This document shows positions 62,418 to 64,000 of a DNA stretch of 64,000 nt, one piece after another; the first letter of the stretch is position 1; every line of letters starts with the position of its first letter. The notes under the pieces were generated by a model that searched no databases, was not told where the DNA came from, and was given only the letters and a program-made list of their open reading frames with translations. Source of the DNA: an uncultured Bacteroidales bacterium (GTDB lineage Bacteria; Bacteroidota; Bacteroidia; Bacteroidales; UBA932); contig CALUST010000007.1 in the NCBI GenBank assembly GCA_944323505.1, forward strand, positions 1-64,000, given 5' to 3'. The position numbers and the translations under genes were made by a program.

Positions 62418-63356
62418 ATGGATATGGAACATTTGAAATGCCTCATTATCGGGGGCGGTCCTGCAGGTTATACTGCGGCTATATATGCATCGAGGTCAGG
62501 TCTTTCTCCTGTGCTGTACGAGGGTATCCAGCCGGGAGGCCAGTTGACCACTACGACTGACATCGAGAATTATCCGGGCTTTGAGAACGGTATTTCAGGC
62601 CAGGTGCTCATGGATACGATGAAAGCCCAGGCCATACGCCTCGGTGCTGATGTCAGGGGAGGCACGGTGTCTGCGGCAGACCTTTCGTCAAGGCCGTTCC
62701 GTGTGACAGTTGACGGTGACCATGAGATAGCGGCGGAGACCCTCATAATTGCGACGGGGGCTACGGCAAAATATCTCGGACTTCCGTCCGAAGAGGCTTT
62801 CAAAGGCATGGGCGTGTCCGCCTGTGCCACCTGTGACGGCTTTTTCTACCGGAAGAAGACAGTCGCAGTCGTCGGAGGCGGTGACACTGCCTGCGAGGAG
62901 GCCACATATCTTTCGACCATCTGCAGCAAGGTCTATATGATAGTCCGCCGCGATGTCCTGAGGGCTTCGACTGCCATGCAGGAGAGAGTGATGAACACCC
63001 CGAACATTGAGATTCTCTGGAACTGCAATACTCAGGAGGTTCTCGGGGACGGGAGCGGGGTCACAGGCGTGAGACTGCTCAGAAAGGACGGGGAGGTCTT
63101 CGATGTGGCGATAGACGGATTCTTCCTTGCAATCGGGCATCATCCCAATTCCGAGATGTTCAGCAGATGGGTAAATGTCAATGAGGAGGGCTATATAATC
63201 ACAGAGGACAAGACATCTAGGACAAATGTGGATGGGGTGTTCGCGGCAGGAGACGTACAGGATCCGCTTTACAGGCAGGCGATCACGGCAGCCGCATCAG
63301 GCTGCAGGGCCGCCCTTGATGCAGAAAGATTCCTGATTTCACAGAAACTGATATGA
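62418..63356 (+). CDS. trxB: thioredoxin-disulfide reductase
   Basis: ATG 62418 (or 62424) is used; a TTG upstream is less likely. The 312-residue flavoprotein has the FAD motif CLIIGGGPAGYTAAIYASRSG, the redox pair Cys136-Cys139 in SACATCDG, the NADPH motif VVGGGDTACEEA and the C-terminal FAD contact GVFAAGDVQD. It reduces thioredoxin with NADPH and so supports the Bcp peroxidase encoded upstream. Its TGA overlaps the ATG of the BamD-like gene (ATGA). Confidence 0.97.
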   Translation: MDMEHLKCLIIGGGPAGYTAAIYASRSGLSPVLYEGIQPGGQLTTTTDIENYPGFENGISGQVLMDTMKAQAIRLGADVRGGTVSAADLSSRPFRVTVDGDHEIAAETLIIATGATAKYLGLPSEEAFKGMGVSACATCDGFFYRKKTVAVVGGGDTACEEATYLSTICSKVYMIVRRDVLRASTAMQERVMNTPNIEILWNCNTQEVLGDGSGVTGVRLLRKDGEVFDVAIDGFFLAIGHHPNSEMFSRWVNVNEEGYIITEDKTSRTNVDGVFAAGDVQDPLYRQAITAAASGCRAALDAERFLISQKLI

Positions 63357-64000
63357 AGATGAGGATATTGAGACACGTTCTGCCGGTTGCGGCAGTCGCT
63401 GCGGTATTTGTGTCGTGCAAATCCCAGTATGAGATGCTTCTGAACAGCAATGACGTCGACTTGAAATACGAGGCGGCGTTCCTTTATTTCAACGATGCGA
63501 AATATACCAAGGCAGCGGATCTTTTCGAGTCCATGTCCGTGCTTACGAGCGGTACGGAGAGGGATGATACCGTGCAGTATTACTGGGGGCTGAGCAACTA
63601 CAGGGCCAAGGACTACTATACGGCTGAGACCAACTTCCAGAAGTTCCTGGAGAGTTATCCGAGAAGCCCGTTCGCACCTGAGGCGAGATTCCTGAGGCTG
63701 GACTGCCTCTACCGTTCGACTCTGAGATATGAACTTGACCAGGGTCCTACCTATGTGGCCATCAATGCCATTGCAGAATATATGGCGGAATATCCCGAGG
63801 CGACGAATGCCGATATATGTCAGAAGATGCTCGATGACCTCAATCTGCGGCTCGATACCAAGGCGTTCGAGGCTGCCAGGCTGTATTACAAGATGGAGGA
63901 CTACATCGCCTCCCGCGTATCTTTCCGCAATGTGCTGAAAGACGATGCCGACAATGTCTACAGGGAGGACATATTGTACTACATAGCCATGTCTTCATAT
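63353..64000 (+). CDS. bamD: BamD-like outer-membrane assembly lipoprotein (3' end outside window)
   Basis: The start codon overlaps the trxB stop. The visible 216 residues begin with a lipoprotein leader (LPVAAVAAVFVSC, lipid Cys22) followed by tetratricopeptide-type helices: EAAFLYFNDAKYTKAADLFE, then YYTAETNFQKFLESYPRSPFAPEARF and a third pair near residue 185. This is the BamD (YfiO) pattern, the essential periplasmic lipoprotein that works with BamA to insert outer-membrane barrels. The frame is open at the right edge, so the gene continues. Confidence 0.88.
   Translation, partial: MKMRILRHVLPVAAVAAVFVSCKSQYEMLLNSNDVDLKYEAAFLYFNDAKYTKAADLFESMSVLTSGTERDDTVQYYWGLSNYRAKDYYTAETNFQKFLESYPRSPFAPEARFLRLDCLYRSTLRYELDQGPTYVAINAIAEYMAEYPEATNADICQKMLDDLNLRLDTKAFEAARLYYKMEDYIASRVSFRNVLKDDADNVYREDILYYIAMSSY

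Noticed and set aside
1-64000. Mobile elements, prophage, CRISPR arrays, integrons
   Set aside because: No transposase, integrase or recombinase genes, no long terminal or direct repeats and no spaced repeat arrays were seen; the only repeat set is the 10-bp-spaced GTGGAA group before mraZ.

Overview
The window is a chromosomal segment of a member of the Bacteroidota, most likely order Bacteroidales. The evidence is direct. Many genes are preceded by the Bacteroidota promoter pattern TTG-N19-TAnnTTTG and have A-rich leaders instead of strong Shine-Dalgarno sites. There are an Oar-like TonB-dependent receptor, BACON-domain and NigD-like lipoproteins, a serine-type sulfatase, a peripheral FtsL-like protein, and a dcw cluster without murF or ddl. 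Base composition is moderately GC-rich, as in Alistipes-like or related gut lineages, but the family cannot be fixed from sequence reading alone. I see no insertion sequence, prophage, CRISPR array or integron; this looks like core and accessory chromosome.

Layout. 1-4.8 kb: the end of an Oar-type TonB-dependent receptor and a multidomain BACON/OB-fold lipoprotein, closed by a terminator. 4.9-9.8 kb: a small helical protein, a small beta-barrel, a YgjP-type metalloprotease, then rpsO and pnp. 9.9-15.1 kb: a signal-peptide gene broken by a G6 tract, a MATE exporter coupled to a CtpA-type protease, then rdgB-recO. 15.2-25.6 kb is a sugar-oriented block: GH3 glycosidase, sulfatase, rubredoxin, TonB receptor, an orphan promoter-hairpin unit that looks like a small RNA, and two FHS-type sugar permeases flanking a ROK sugar kinase. 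25.6-30.3 kb (minus): gltX, a small membrane protein, rpiB, truB and a second MATE transporter in one tight operon.

30.4-45.9 kb (minus) is the division and cell-wall cluster mraZ-rsmH-ftsL-ftsI-murE-mraY-murD-ftsW-murG-murC-ftsQ-ftsA-ftsZ, with 4-base overlaps at five junctions. Upstream of mraZ lie direct GTGGAA repeats on a 10-bp grid, a likely MraZ operator. Divergent from it is a lipoprotein M23 peptidase. 47.3-53.5 kb: cls-miaB (minus), then an LEA-like lipoprotein, a SPOR protein and rpoN (plus), and upp (minus). 53.6-56.2 kb: an operon of NigD-like lipoprotein, ECF sigma factor, and a membrane protein joining an anti-sigma-like N-terminus to a beta-barrel. 56.2-64 kb: radC, an OadA/pyruvate-carboxylase-B type carboxyltransferase whose biotin-like domain lacks the acceptor lysine, tRNA-His, bcp, a GT4 glycosyltransferase with a Fur-family regulator, a short-chain dehydrogenase, trxB, and the start of a BamD-like lipoprotein.

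The least ordinary items are the G-tract frameshift at 9948-9953, the small-RNA candidate at 21707-21826, the helically phased mraZ repeats at 45933-45978, the lysine-less biotinyl domain near 57200, and the anti-sigma/beta-barrel fusion at 54997-56226.
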